Assembly (NCBI GenBank): GCA_004294385.1
Contig: REAP01000009.1
Coordinates: 50,998-114,997 of the forward strand
Direction of reading: 5' to 3'
Length of the DNA stretch: 64,000 nt
Origin: Oscillatoriales cyanobacterium
GTDB taxonomy: Bacteria; Cyanobacteriota; Cyanobacteriia; Cyanobacteriales; Microcoleaceae
Positions within the stretch are counted from its first letter, which is position 1. The number at the start of each line of letters is the position of its first letter. Both the position numbers and the translations under genes were made by a program. The notes below the pieces were generated by a model that was given only the letters and a program-made list of their open reading frames with translations, was not told the origin of the DNA and ran no database searches. Positions 55,141 to 63,620 of the stretch are shown piece after piece.

Positions 55141-56934
55141 CTACACTGCTGATTTGAGATTTTGAGCTGCTTGGTTGAGCTGTTTGATACCAAGTTTGAC
55201 CTCAGAAATGCCCGTGGAATTTTCCTGAGTGGCTAGGTTGAGGGAGTTGACAACTTGAAAGACATCCTCAATCGCGATCGCCTGATTTCTCGCAGTAAAA
55301 GAAATCTGTTGGCTATTCAAAACAATGCGATTAATAGCCTCTGCTACACCAGCAAATGCTTCGGCGGTTTTTAGCGCGATTTTTACTCCTATATCAACAG
55401 TTTCAGCCCCTTCATTCGTCACTATTGTGGTTGAATCAATTGCTGTCTGGATGTCTGTAACTAAAGCATTAATATTGCTAGCAGATTCCTTGCTTAAATC
55501 TGCTAATTGCCGAATTTCTGTGGCAACAATAGCAAATCCTTTGCCACTTTCGCCTGCTCTCCAGGCTTCGATAGCAGCATTAATCGCTAACATATTTGTT
55601 TGGTTGGCTAAATCGCTAACTAAACTAGAGATATTACCAATGCGATGAGTTTGCTCGCTCAAAAGCAAAATTTGTTTTTCAATAGCTTCTACATTTTCTT
55701 TCAAAGTTGCCATTTCTATCAGAGTATTGTCTACCGCTTGACGGCCTCCTACGGTAAGAGCCAAAGCCTGTTTTGCTCCGAAAGCAGCGGCTTCTGCTTG
55801 TGAGGCACAAGCCCTGCTTGATTCACCTAATTCATCCATTGTAGTAGCTGTTCGCTCGACCGCATATAGTTGTTGACTGGCGATGCGTTCTTGTTGCTCG
55901 ATGGTGACAGCAATCTGTGAGGAAGAATAGGCGATCGCCCGCACAATACTATTCACCGATCTGGTAGTTCGACTAGCCAAAAAAGTGGCGATCGCACTAG
56001 CAATAACAGCCGTAACCCCAACTCCTAATATCAAAGTTACCAGCAACTGCCTTTGAGGTGCAAATACATCTTTTGTATCGTTGGCAATAATCACGCTCCA
56101 GCCTAAGTATGGCATATTTTCTACTTGTTGGATAGCAGCATAGGTGACCAGTTGCTGAGCTCCATCAAGGTGATCGGTATCTATGACACTACTAATTTTT
56201 ATGTTGGTCTGAATTCGGTCAAAAGATTTAAAATCTGAGCGCGCATCTCTGCCTATCTGATCAGTTTCTGTTGCTACAAAAAACTTGCCATTGCCATCTA
56301 TCAAATGGTATTCCTCCTTTTCAAATCCCTCAGCACCTTTGGCTAATCTTGCTTGAGTTTCCTTAAACTCTCGGTCGAAATAGCTAGCAGGCGTGCGAGT
56401 TCTGACTATGCCAATGGTTTGACGAGTATTGACATCAATAATCGGAGCAGCAGCAAAAATGGAATATTGACCGGTAGTAAATGATTTTCTCGGCTGCATG
56501 ATCGTAGGACGATTGGTCTTAATTACTTCCTGAAAATAATCCCGTTTGCCGAGGTCTGTAATTGCTTCCCCGCTCGACTGCAAAATAGTGTTGCCCTTGA
56601 GGTCGGCAACTGCTATGCTATCATAGCCTTTTGAATTTTTGATGTATTCATCTAATCTGGCTGTTTGTTCGCTGATTGAGGTGGCTTGCCTGACTGTGGA
56701 ATCTTTTAAAATAGGTAAATGTGCGATTTCCTGAATGTCGTTATAGATTTCAAACATCAAGTCGCTAACTTGACTTGCCGTAGCGATAGCGCGGGATTCT
56801 TGGTACTTAATTACATAGGTAGTTATGTATTGATTTGCCAAAAAATAACTGAACGCCCCCATTAATATTACTGGGAGTGTGCCGACGGCGATCGCAAAAA
56901 TAATCGCTTTGATTCTTAAGGAGATATTTGGCAT
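55141..56934 (-). CDS. Methyl-accepting chemotaxis receptor 2 (dCache, HAMP-less)
   Basis: A 597-residue receptor: spans at about 9-32 and 300-323, periplasmic dCache-like domain (SIAVADLKGNTILQSSGE, DLGKRDYFQEV, IGIVRTRTPASYF, MPYLGWSVIIAND), then a signalling domain beginning SSSQIAVTIEQQERIASQQ with no HAMP in between. The tip reads [20 protein letters not shown], with Trp replacing the usual Val before Arg. It ends QLNQAAQNLKSAV. It differs from receptor 1 in the sensor, implying a different ligand. 31 bp downstream of receptor 3. Confidence 0.88.
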   Translation of the reverse strand: MPNISLRIKAIIFAIAVGTLPVILMGAFSYFLANQYITTYVIKYQESRAIATASQVSDLMFEIYNDIQEIAHLPILKDSTVRQATSISEQTARLDEYIKNSKGYDSIAVADLKGNTILQSSGEAITDLGKRDYFQEVIKTNRPTIMQPRKSFTTGQYSIFAAAPIIDVNTRQTIGIVRTRTPASYFDREFKETQARLAKGAEGFEKEEYHLIDGNGKFFVATETDQIGRDARSDFKSFDRIQTNIKISSVIDTDHLDGAQQLVTYAAIQQVENMPYLGWSVIIANDTKDVFAPQRQLLVTLILGVGVTAVIASAIATFLASRTTRSVNSIVRAIAYSSSQIAVTIEQQERIASQQLYAVERTATTMDELGESSRACASQAEAAAFGAKQALALTVGGRQAVDNTLIEMATLKENVEAIEKQILLLSEQTHRIGNISSLVSDLANQTNMLAINAAIEAWRAGESGKGFAIVATEIRQLADLSKESASNINALVTDIQTAIDSTTIVTNEGAETVDIGVKIALKTAEAFAGVAEAINRIVLNSQQISFTARNQAIAIEDVFQVVNSLNLATQENSTGISEVKLGIKQLNQAAQNLKSAV

Positions 56935-56965
56935 TTTTTTTGACTGCTCATAATTCAGAAATATT

Positions 56966-58426
56966 TTATACCACGGCTTTCAAATCTAAGGCTGCTTCAT
57001 TCAGTTTTTGAGTGCCAATTTTGGTTTGACTGATTCCGCAGGCTGTTTGGGCTGCGGCTTGGTTGAGAGAGTTCATCGCTTCCACCACCTGTTCGATCGC
57101 AATTGCTTGCTGTTTAGCATTCAGCGAAATTTGCTGAGAGCTCAAAACCACATTGTTAATTGCATTGGCAACCCCTGTAAATGCGGCGGCGGTTTCTTCG
57201 GCAATAGTTAGTCCCGATTCGACAGTTTTAGTTCCTTCGTCTGTTACCATTACCGTTGAGTTGATCGCCCTTTGAATATCCGCAACTAATAGATTAATTT
57301 GGGCTGCTGATTTTTTACTGCGATCGGCTAATTTGCGAATTTCTGATGCCACAACCCCAAATCCCTTACCATGTTCCCCCGCCCGCACTGCTTCAACGGC
57401 CGCATTTAACGCTAGCATATTAGTCTGATTAGCCAAATCGCTAACTAAAGTTGAGATATTACCAATGCGATCGGTTTGTTCGCTCAATTGCATAATTTGT
57501 CCTTGCATATCCTGAACTTTAGTTTTGAGAGTTGCCATTGCTTCTAAAGTTTGTTTTACAGCTTTTGTACCGTCTCCAGCTAAATTCAAAGCCTGCATTG
57601 CTTCAATTGCGGCTGTTTCCACCTGCTGTGCTGTCGCCCTTGAAGATGCACCCAATTCGTCCATTGTGGTAGTAGTTTGATTGACTGAAGCCGCCTGCTG
57701 ACTTGCCATACGTTCCTGTTCTTCGACGGTGGCTGCAATCTCGCTGGAAGAAATGGCGATCGAGCTAATTGCGCGATCGATATTTCTGGCAATTCCTGAC
57801 GATATCAGCCAAGCTGTAACCGCACCTAATATCACTAAAAACACGGAACCAACTACCAACACCGATATCAAAAACATTAAAGATTCTTTTGTTTTTTTTG
57901 TTTCTTGTTTAATTAAATCTAGTTCTAATTCACGGAATTGTCGATGTGTCTCCACAAAATCATTCACAAATACTGTATGTTTGCCCGTGTTAAATATCGC
58001 TAAGGCCTGCGCTGTTTTATTTTGTTGCAATAAACTAACTATTTCGTTAGAATTATCATAATATTCATTGCATAAATTTAGCATTCTCTCTAAACGAGTT
58101 CTCTGTTCAGGGTTTTTAATAATCGACCCTACAGAATTAGCCGACTCGCGAGCTAATTCTGCACCTGTTTTAAAATCATTTAAAAACTGCGAATTTTTAT
58201 TAATTAAATAGCCACGCAACCCGCGTACCATTTGTTCAGTACCTACGGACATATTATTGGTTTTTTCGATCACATTTTCAATTCTTTCTATTTCATGAAA
58301 ACTATTCAATACCTGATTTGTTGTTTGATAAACTAGCACTGGCAAGCTTAGGTAAATAGTTGCCGGCGCTACATAGGCTAGCAGCATTTTATTCCTGATA
58401 TTTAATTTTGTTAATTTAGAAAACAT
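56966..58426 (-). CDS. Methyl-accepting chemotaxis receptor 3 (CHASE3/4HB-type)
   Basis: A 486-residue receptor with a short periplasmic helical sensor (about 38-182, including [20 protein letters not shown] and [11 protein letters not shown]), resembling CHASE3/four-helix-bundle sensors, between two membrane spans (about 14-32 and 184-207). The signalling domain starts almost at once ([19 protein letters not shown]) without recognisable HAMP, has the [20 protein letters not shown] tip and ends [13 protein letters not shown]. First of three adjacent receptor genes downstream of the double-CheW gene (90-bp gap). Confidence 0.87.
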   Translation of the reverse strand: MFSKLTKLNIRNKMLLAYVAPATIYLSLPVLVYQTTNQVLNSFHEIERIENVIEKTNNMSVGTEQMVRGLRGYLINKNSQFLNDFKTGAELARESANSVGSIIKNPEQRTRLERMLNLCNEYYDNSNEIVSLLQQNKTAQALAIFNTGKHTVFVNDFVETHRQFRELELDLIKQETKKTKESLMFLISVLVVGSVFLVILGAVTAWLISSGIARNIDRAISSIAISSSEIAATVEEQERMASQQAASVNQTTTTMDELGASSRATAQQVETAAIEAMQALNLAGDGTKAVKQTLEAMATLKTKVQDMQGQIMQLSEQTDRIGNISTLVSDLANQTNMLALNAAVEAVRAGEHGKGFGVVASEIRKLADRSKKSAAQINLLVADIQRAINSTVMVTDEGTKTVESGLTIAEETAAAFTGVANAINNVVLSSQQISLNAKQQAIAIEQVVEAMNSLNQAAAQTACGISQTKIGTQKLNEAALDLKAVV

Positions 58427-58516
58427 ATTTTATTCCTGATTTTCAGCAAGTGTATAGAAGAATTATATTCGTTAGTTAAGTATCATCTTAAAAACAAATT
58501 TGGTACATTTTTCAAT

Positions 58517-59632
58517 TTAAACCTCCTCATCAACAACAACTCCTCCTTTTGTCAGCAGTTTTTGGAAGTTTAGAATAGCCATCATTTTCCCCCCATAAAG
58601 AGCTGTCCCCCATAGATATTCGCGGTTAGCAGAATGTAGCGCAGCCGGAACAGGCGCAATTTCCGACAGGTTTAGGTATATGATGTCTAAGATTTCGTCA
58701 ACAACGATACCAGTGACCAAATTCGCAACTTCAATAACGATCGCCTTAGATAGATAATTTGCAGCCGCCGACATATTCAAAACACTCCGAATATCAACTA
58801 GCGTCACAATTTCCCCGCGTAAATTCATATTTCCAACTATGCGATCGGGAGTGCAAGGAATTGGAGTAACTTGCCGAATGTCAGTAAACTCGCGCACTAC
58901 ATCTAGATTAATGCCAAAGTATTCGCTATTTAAAGCAAACACCGCCAGGGATATATTAGCAGCAGAATTTTCCTCCTCGCCTTGCAGCCTCAAATTATCA
59001 GCCCGCGATTGAAAAATTGCTTTTTCTTCCGGAGTGGCTTGCGGGCAAAAAACGTGGTGCTTACTCAAAAGTTTAGCATTTGCGCCGAGCATTTTTGCAT
59101 TTATTTCCCGTTGCAAATTTTCGATGTCTGCCTCAGCCCTTGCTTCTTCCATACCTCCATCGCTGGTGGAAACAGGCAAGCTTTCGTCTGATTTTTCGGG
59201 AGAATATCGAATTAGGCGATCGAGATTCAGCAACATGATAATATCAGATTTGCAGCGGGCAAATCCAGCTACAAAATGATTGGAGGCTTGACCATTATCT
59301 CGCCCGTAAGATAGCTGCGGAGTGATGGAATCTTGTGAGATATCTTTAACTTCCCGAACTTGGTTGACAATGATACCGACTTTCGATTCTTGCCACTCGA
59401 TGACGATCGCACTATCCGTCACAGCATACTCCTGCCAAACGTATCCAAAACGGAGATTCAAGTCCATTACGGGCAGAATTTCGCCCCGAAGGTCGATCGC
59501 CCCAACAATATCTTCAGGCGCTTCTGCAATTGCTGTCAACTCCGGCAGAAAGAAAATTTCCCGAACACAGCAGGCCTCTACACCGCAGAGAAAACCGTTC
59601 TGTTCAAAGATCAGATATGGTGTAGTGTCCAT
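58517..59632 (-). CDS. Double CheW-domain coupling protein
   Basis: A 371-residue protein with two CheW-like domains. The first (about 1-140) has YLIFEQNGFLCGVEACCVRE, VGAIDLRGEILPVMDLN and KVGIIVNQVREV. The second (about 220-371) has NISLAVFALNSEYFGINLDV, IVGNMNLRGEIVTLVDIR and VTGIVVDEILDI. The linker includes QATPEEKAIFQSRADNLRLQ, a motif I associate with cyanobacterial CheW proteins. It couples receptors to CheA; two domains in one chain could bridge neighbouring array units. Upstream lies a 16-bp minisatellite ending just before the start. Confidence 0.87.
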   Translation of the reverse strand: MDTTPYLIFEQNGFLCGVEACCVREIFFLPELTAIAEAPEDIVGAIDLRGEILPVMDLNLRFGYVWQEYAVTDSAIVIEWQESKVGIIVNQVREVKDISQDSITPQLSYGRDNGQASNHFVAGFARCKSDIIMLLNLDRLIRYSPEKSDESLPVSTSDGGMEEARAEADIENLQREINAKMLGANAKLLSKHHVFCPQATPEEKAIFQSRADNLRLQGEEENSAANISLAVFALNSEYFGINLDVVREFTDIRQVTPIPCTPDRIVGNMNLRGEIVTLVDIRSVLNMSAAANYLSKAIVIEVANLVTGIVVDEILDIIYLNLSEIAPVPAALHSANREYLWGTALYGGKMMAILNFQKLLTKGGVVVDEEV

Positions 59633-59645
59633 ATTTAGCTATTAA

Positions 59646-59785
59646 GGGCATTGGCCAAAGAGGGCATTGGCCAAAGAGGGAATTGGCCAAAGAGGGCATT
59701 GGCCAAAGAGGGCATTGGCCAAAGAGGGAATTGGCCAAAGAGGGCATTGGCCAAAGAGGGCATTGGCCAAAGAGGGCATTGGGCA
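59646..59785. repeat. 16-bp minisatellite (CATTGGCCAAAGAGGG), eight copies
   Basis: Eight copies of (C/A)ATTGGCCAAAGAGGG from 59647 with a degenerate ninth (CATTGGGCATAAGGC). It sits 14 bp upstream of the cheW start codon, so it probably lies in the mRNA leader. Confidence 0.95.
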
Positions 59786-59850
59786 TAAGGCATTTTAAGT
59801 CAAAAATTAATATTTCAAAGTTTCTTCCTTCTTCCTGAAGCGTTCCCTGA

Positions 59851-59913
59851 GCCCTTCGACGTAGTTTATCCTGAGCGTAGTCGAAGGGCTCAGGATAAAC
59901 TACGTCGAAGGGC
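59851..59913. repeat. 26-bp perfect inverted repeat (CCCTTCGACGTAG type)
   Basis: 59851-59876 (GCCCTTCGACGTAGTTTATC...) is the exact inverse of 59888-59913 with an 11-nt loop. It lies between the cheR stop and the cheW leader and could act as a terminator or RNA-processing hairpin inside the cluster. Confidence 0.85.
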
Positions 59914-59925
59914 CTTCTTCCTTCT

Positions 59926-61569
59926 TCATAATTTTAACAACTTTTGTTTAACATCTAATAATACTTGATTCGCGGTCATTTTACCCTGTTGCTCGATCGG
60001 AGTGTGAGGCGGTAATCTTGTGAGAATCGCACAAGATGAATTATACATTGTTATAGCTCTTTTAATCTGACCCTGTTTATGATATATATTTCCGAGTTCG
60101 AGATAAGCTGAAATAAAAGATGGGGAAAAACAGATTATTTTCTTTAAGATTTTTTTGGCTTTTTCCAATTCTCCCTGTTCTTCGGCAATTTGAGCCTGCA
60201 AATAATCAGGGTGAACTGACATAGAATCTACTTTACTAGCTCGTTCACAGTATTCGATCGCCTGAGAATGCTTACCTAGATTTGCATAAATTTGAGCCAA
60301 CAAATAATTCGCATCAAAATTATCGGGCTGAAGATCTATGGATTTTTTGGCTTGATTAATAGCCTCAGCATAAGCTTTATTTTGAAAGCTATTTTTAGCT
60401 TCTTCAATTAGTATTAAATAGGCTTGTTCCGGTATTTTAGCTTTTGATATTGTGGGCGAAAATGACTGGCTTGGGGATACGCAATCTCCCGCCACATAGC
60501 GAGTTTGGATCCTCTTTCCCAGGGAACTAGATTCTGTCAATAGGGGAGTCATCTCTGAAAAAGGCTCCTTACCAAAACTAGCTGATATCGTTCCTCCTGC
60601 TACCAAATGGCGATCGTCAACCAGGGACTTTTCTGATTTCTCAAGGGCTGACTTGGGTTCCTCTAGCCTCAGAGACTCTATTTGTAACCGCTCTTTTGAT
60701 AAGAACTCCCGACGCTGATAAACAACCGACTCCGGGAAAATCTTTGGTTGAAATTCGTTGATAATTTGACTGCGAACTTCAGCGTGACCTGTGATTAAAT
60801 ATCCTCCAGGTCTCAGGGTATTGGCAAATTTTTTCACTACCAGTGAAATATATTTAGGTTCAAAATAAACAAATACGTTTCTACACAAAATTAAGTCTAT
60901 GTTATGAATATTTATATAAATGTTAGGAAGATGATCTGTGATTAAATTTATACAACTAAAATTTACACTTTCCCGCAATTCTCGATTTATTTTCCATTCA
61001 TTTTTTCGCTGACTAAAATACTGGTTTTGTACCTGTGGATCGACCAAGCGAAACGACCAAGGGCTATAAACTCCCTGTTGTGCTTTTTTGATTACTTCTT
61101 CATTGATGTCTGTACCTAAAATCAATATTTTCCATTGTTCCCAATCGGAAATTAACTGCTTTAAAATAATCGCTAAAGAATAAGGCTCTTCACCTGTGGA
61201 GCAGCCCGCACTCCAAATTCGCAGTGTCGGTTTAATTCCCAATGTCTTAGATAAGTTTCTTTTTTGCTCTATCAATTCAGGAAAAATAACTTTTTTTAAC
61301 AGAGAGAACTGTCCTTGGTCTCGCATAAAGTAACTTTCAACTGTTGTCAACAACAATACTAATTCACGCCATTCATTTTTACTTTCAAAGCTAGTTATCG
61401 TTAAAAGTTGATAATATTTTTCTGGATCGCTTATGTTGGCAAACTTCATACGAGTCAAAAGTTTTTCAGAGACAGCCGATCGATCTTGTGGCCTTATTTG
61501 CAAACCAATCTGAGCCGTAATTAGTTGAATAAATAGCTGAAGGACTATCGGGGATAGGTCATTGGGCAT
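59926..61569 (-). CDS. cheR: CheR-type methyltransferase with C-terminal TPR repeats
   Basis: A 547-residue protein. CheR domain: helical N-part (VLQLFIQLITAQIGLQI), the VESYFMRDQGQF segment, SAM-binding WSAGCSTGEEPYSLA, LGTDINEEVIKKA and DLILCRNVFVYF. After a Ser/Leu-rich linker (about 275-380) come about four TPR motifs (NKAYAEAINQAKKSIDLQPD, ANLGKHSQAIEYCERASKVD, and so on). CheR-TPR fusions resemble WspC-type enzymes, the TPR part mediating protein contact. It methylates receptor glutamates. The start is set at 61569 (MPNDLSP); the frame is open 14 codons further into GGGCATTGGG repeats. Probably the first gene of the chemosensory set. Confidence 0.9.
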   Translation of the reverse strand: MPNDLSPIVLQLFIQLITAQIGLQIRPQDRSAVSEKLLTRMKFANISDPEKYYQLLTITSFESKNEWRELVLLLTTVESYFMRDQGQFSLLKKVIFPELIEQKRNLSKTLGIKPTLRIWSAGCSTGEEPYSLAIILKQLISDWEQWKILILGTDINEEVIKKAQQGVYSPWSFRLVDPQVQNQYFSQRKNEWKINRELRESVNFSCINLITDHLPNIYINIHNIDLILCRNVFVYFEPKYISLVVKKFANTLRPGGYLITGHAEVRSQIINEFQPKIFPESVVYQRREFLSKERLQIESLRLEEPKSALEKSEKSLVDDRHLVAGGTISASFGKEPFSEMTPLLTESSSLGKRIQTRYVAGDCVSPSQSFSPTISKAKIPEQAYLILIEEAKNSFQNKAYAEAINQAKKSIDLQPDNFDANYLLAQIYANLGKHSQAIEYCERASKVDSMSVHPDYLQAQIAEEQGELEKAKKILKKIICFSPSFISAYLELGNIYHKQGQIKRAITMYNSSCAILTRLPPHTPIEQQGKMTANQVLLDVKQKLLKL

Positions 61570-61663
61570 AGGGCATTGGGCATTGGGTATAGGGCATTGG
61601 GCATACCTCACTTTTTCGAGAACCGCTATATATGCAGCGACCCATTAAACTGGTATTAGGGTT

Positions 61664-61700
61664 TTTGATACTCCCCACCGATGAATCGGGGGGATTCTTG
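61664..61700. repeat. Solitary IS200/IS605-type end hairpin
   Basis: CCCC..CCGA-TGAA-TCGG..GGGG (about 61673-61691) flanked by TTTTTGATACT and ATTCTTG closely resembles the right end at 4288-4320 in layout (GACACTCCTC...GAGGATTCTT). No transposase lies next to it; it may be a relic or a tiny non-autonomous derivative. Confidence 0.5.
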
Positions 61701-61801
61701 AAGAGTCCAAATGCGAACCTTCAACGGTAGAAAACAGAAAAGATTCTGCCTTCTACCTTTTGCATTCTACCTTCAGGCTTAAAGTGCTGGAATCCCCAAC
61801 T

Positions 61802-63565
61802 TTAAGCTGGATAAATCCGCAAGCGACGATTTGGCTCTTCACCAAAACTAGAGGATTTCAAGTGATAGTGTTCCACCAGTTCATGCTGCATTTTGCGGAC
61901 GTCGGGAGAACGGGGCAGAAGTTCCACTGGCTGTCCCTTGGGAATCACAATTTGCTCAACTGCTAAACGGGTTTCTTCGAGAGCTTCGATCTCGTCAGAA
62001 GAACCGCTGCGGGCGAATAAGGCGAGGTCGGCTATTTCTGGAGTACCTGGATCGTCCATGTCCAACAAGCGCCGTAAAGCCCTGGCTACGTGGGGAAGTG
62101 TAGCAGCCTTAATGGTATGCAGGGGAACTTGGCGAGCTTTAGCCAAATGCCGCAGTTTCGACTGGTTCCGAACGTTAGAACGCAAGCCCAAAACCACGTC
62201 AGCACTGTCAATATCCTTTGTCAGTACGATCTGCAAATTCAGGGTCGAAATCACCTGTTCTAGCTGGTGGCGAGGTATGCCATAAGGATAAACGTGGAGT
62301 GGCAAATCTTCGCCGTTAGGGCCGACATTCTGAGAAAATCGTCCGGGCAAGGCGACGGGTTCTACTGCTAGGGATTCTTCGAGCAATTGCTCAAAATATC
62401 TAGTCTCAGAAACAGGGGCACCGTTAGCAGACAATTTCTCGGCGGGAGGAGGCATGGGTACCATTTTGCCAGCACTGCGCCACCCGGATAGTGGGGTGAC
62501 TGGTCGGATTGCTGATACCGCAGCCGGCGCAGCACCTGAGTTCCCTGGAAAACGGGCTGGGGGAGTGCCTGACTCGTGGGCGATAATCACTTCTCCTGTG
62601 TCGCTGATGCTTCTGATTTGCTGATTCGGTTGCCGTCCTCGGAGTAGACTGTCGATCGCATCTGCAACTTCTTCGTGTATTACCCACTTCTGGCGTTCGA
62701 GCATTTCGATCGCAATTGCAAAAGTAGGTGGTGATTTGCGCTCCAAAACTGTCTTTTGAGAACCGCGACGTCGGGCTTCGTCATCTCCCAGTGTTACGGC
62801 TTGGATACCCCCAATTAAATCGGCGAGAGTGGGGTTTTTCATCAAGTTTTCGATACGGTTCCCGTGGGCGGTACCGACTAATTGGACGCCTCTTTCGGCG
62901 ATGGTTCGGGCGGCCAAAGCTTCCAATTCTGTGCCGATTTCGTCAATCACGATCACTTCTGGCATATGGTTTTCCACTGCTTCGATCATGACTTGGTGCT
63001 GAAGTTCGGGGCGGGAAACTTGCATTCTGCGAGCTCTGCCGATCGCGGGGTGTGGAATATCTCCATCTCCGGCAATTTCGTTGGAGGTGTCGATGATCAC
63101 CACTCGTTTTTCCAAGTCATCGGCGAGTACGCGGGCAATTTCCCGCAGTGCAGTAGTTTTGCCGACTCCGGGGCGACCTAGCATCAGAATGGATTGGCCA
63201 GTTTCGACTAAATCGCGGATGATCTTGATTGTCCCAAACACGGCGCGACCAACTCTTAATGTCAAGCCGATTATCTCGCCGCTGCGGTTGCGAAGGGCGC
63301 TGATTCGGTGCAGGGTTTGCTCGATGCCGGCTCGGTTGTCGCCGCCGAAATCGCCTACTCGCTCAATACAGTATTTGAGGTCGGCTTTGGAAATCGGTGT
63401 TTGGGAAAGGTGTTCGGCGTTTGAGGGAAAACGGGCTTCTGGAAGGCGACCCAAGTCCATGACAATCTCGATCAGATTGTTGCGCTGCGGGTGCTGTTCT
63501 AAGGGTTGCCGGATGTGATCTGGCACGATGTCGAGTAATTGATTCAGGTCGTCTTTAATCTGCAT
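61802..63565 (-). CDS. ycf45: Ycf45-like AAA ATPase with C-terminal R3H domain
   Basis: A 587-residue protein. The ATPase core has Walker A GRPGVGKTT (130-138), the VVIIDTSNEIAGDGDIPHPA block, Walker B-like EVIVIDEIG and VQLVGTAHGN, as in the SpoIIIAA/Ycf45 family found in cyanobacteria and some plastids. A Pro/Ala-rich linker leads to a middle region and a C-terminal R3H-type nucleic-acid-binding end (MQHELVEHYHLKSSSFGEEP). Its function is unproven, though nucleic-acid-related work is suggested by R3H. It starts 56 bp downstream of a tnpB gene on the same strand, so the promoter may lie in or next to IS DNA. Confidence 0.85.
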   Translation of the reverse strand: MQIKDDLNQLLDIVPDHIRQPLEQHPQRNNLIEIVMDLGRLPEARFPSNAEHLSQTPISKADLKYCIERVGDFGGDNRAGIEQTLHRISALRNRSGEIIGLTLRVGRAVFGTIKIIRDLVETGQSILMLGRPGVGKTTALREIARVLADDLEKRVVIIDTSNEIAGDGDIPHPAIGRARRMQVSRPELQHQVMIEAVENHMPEVIVIDEIGTELEALAARTIAERGVQLVGTAHGNRIENLMKNPTLADLIGGIQAVTLGDDEARRRGSQKTVLERKSPPTFAIAIEMLERQKWVIHEEVADAIDSLLRGRQPNQQIRSISDTGEVIIAHESGTPPARFPGNSGAAPAAVSAIRPVTPLSGWRSAGKMVPMPPPAEKLSANGAPVSETRYFEQLLEESLAVEPVALPGRFSQNVGPNGEDLPLHVYPYGIPRHQLEQVISTLNLQIVLTKDIDSADVVLGLRSNVRNQSKLRHLAKARQVPLHTIKAATLPHVARALRRLLDMDDPGTPEIADLALFARSGSSDEIEALEETRLAVEQIVIPKGQPVELLPRSPDVRKMQHELVEHYHLKSSSFGEEPNRRLRIYPA

Positions 63566-63620
63566 TCGCCTTCCATCTATTCAGTGACGTTTTCAACCGA
63601 TACTTTTTCGTTAACTTTCG

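Noticed and set aside
59604..59786. Minus-strand open frame MPNALFGQCPLWPMPS upstream of the CheW gene
   Set aside because: Entirely made of the 16-bp minisatellite and overlaps the real cheW start; no ribosome binding site and the unit is not a multiple of three, so the frame is accidental.
63566..63620. Right-end hairpin of the edge tnpB between it and the Ycf45-like gene
   Set aside because: A weak GTTGAG/CTCAAC stem exists near 63630-63655, but it is inside the coding end and unlike the clear ends at 4288 and 61664, so no boundary is claimed.
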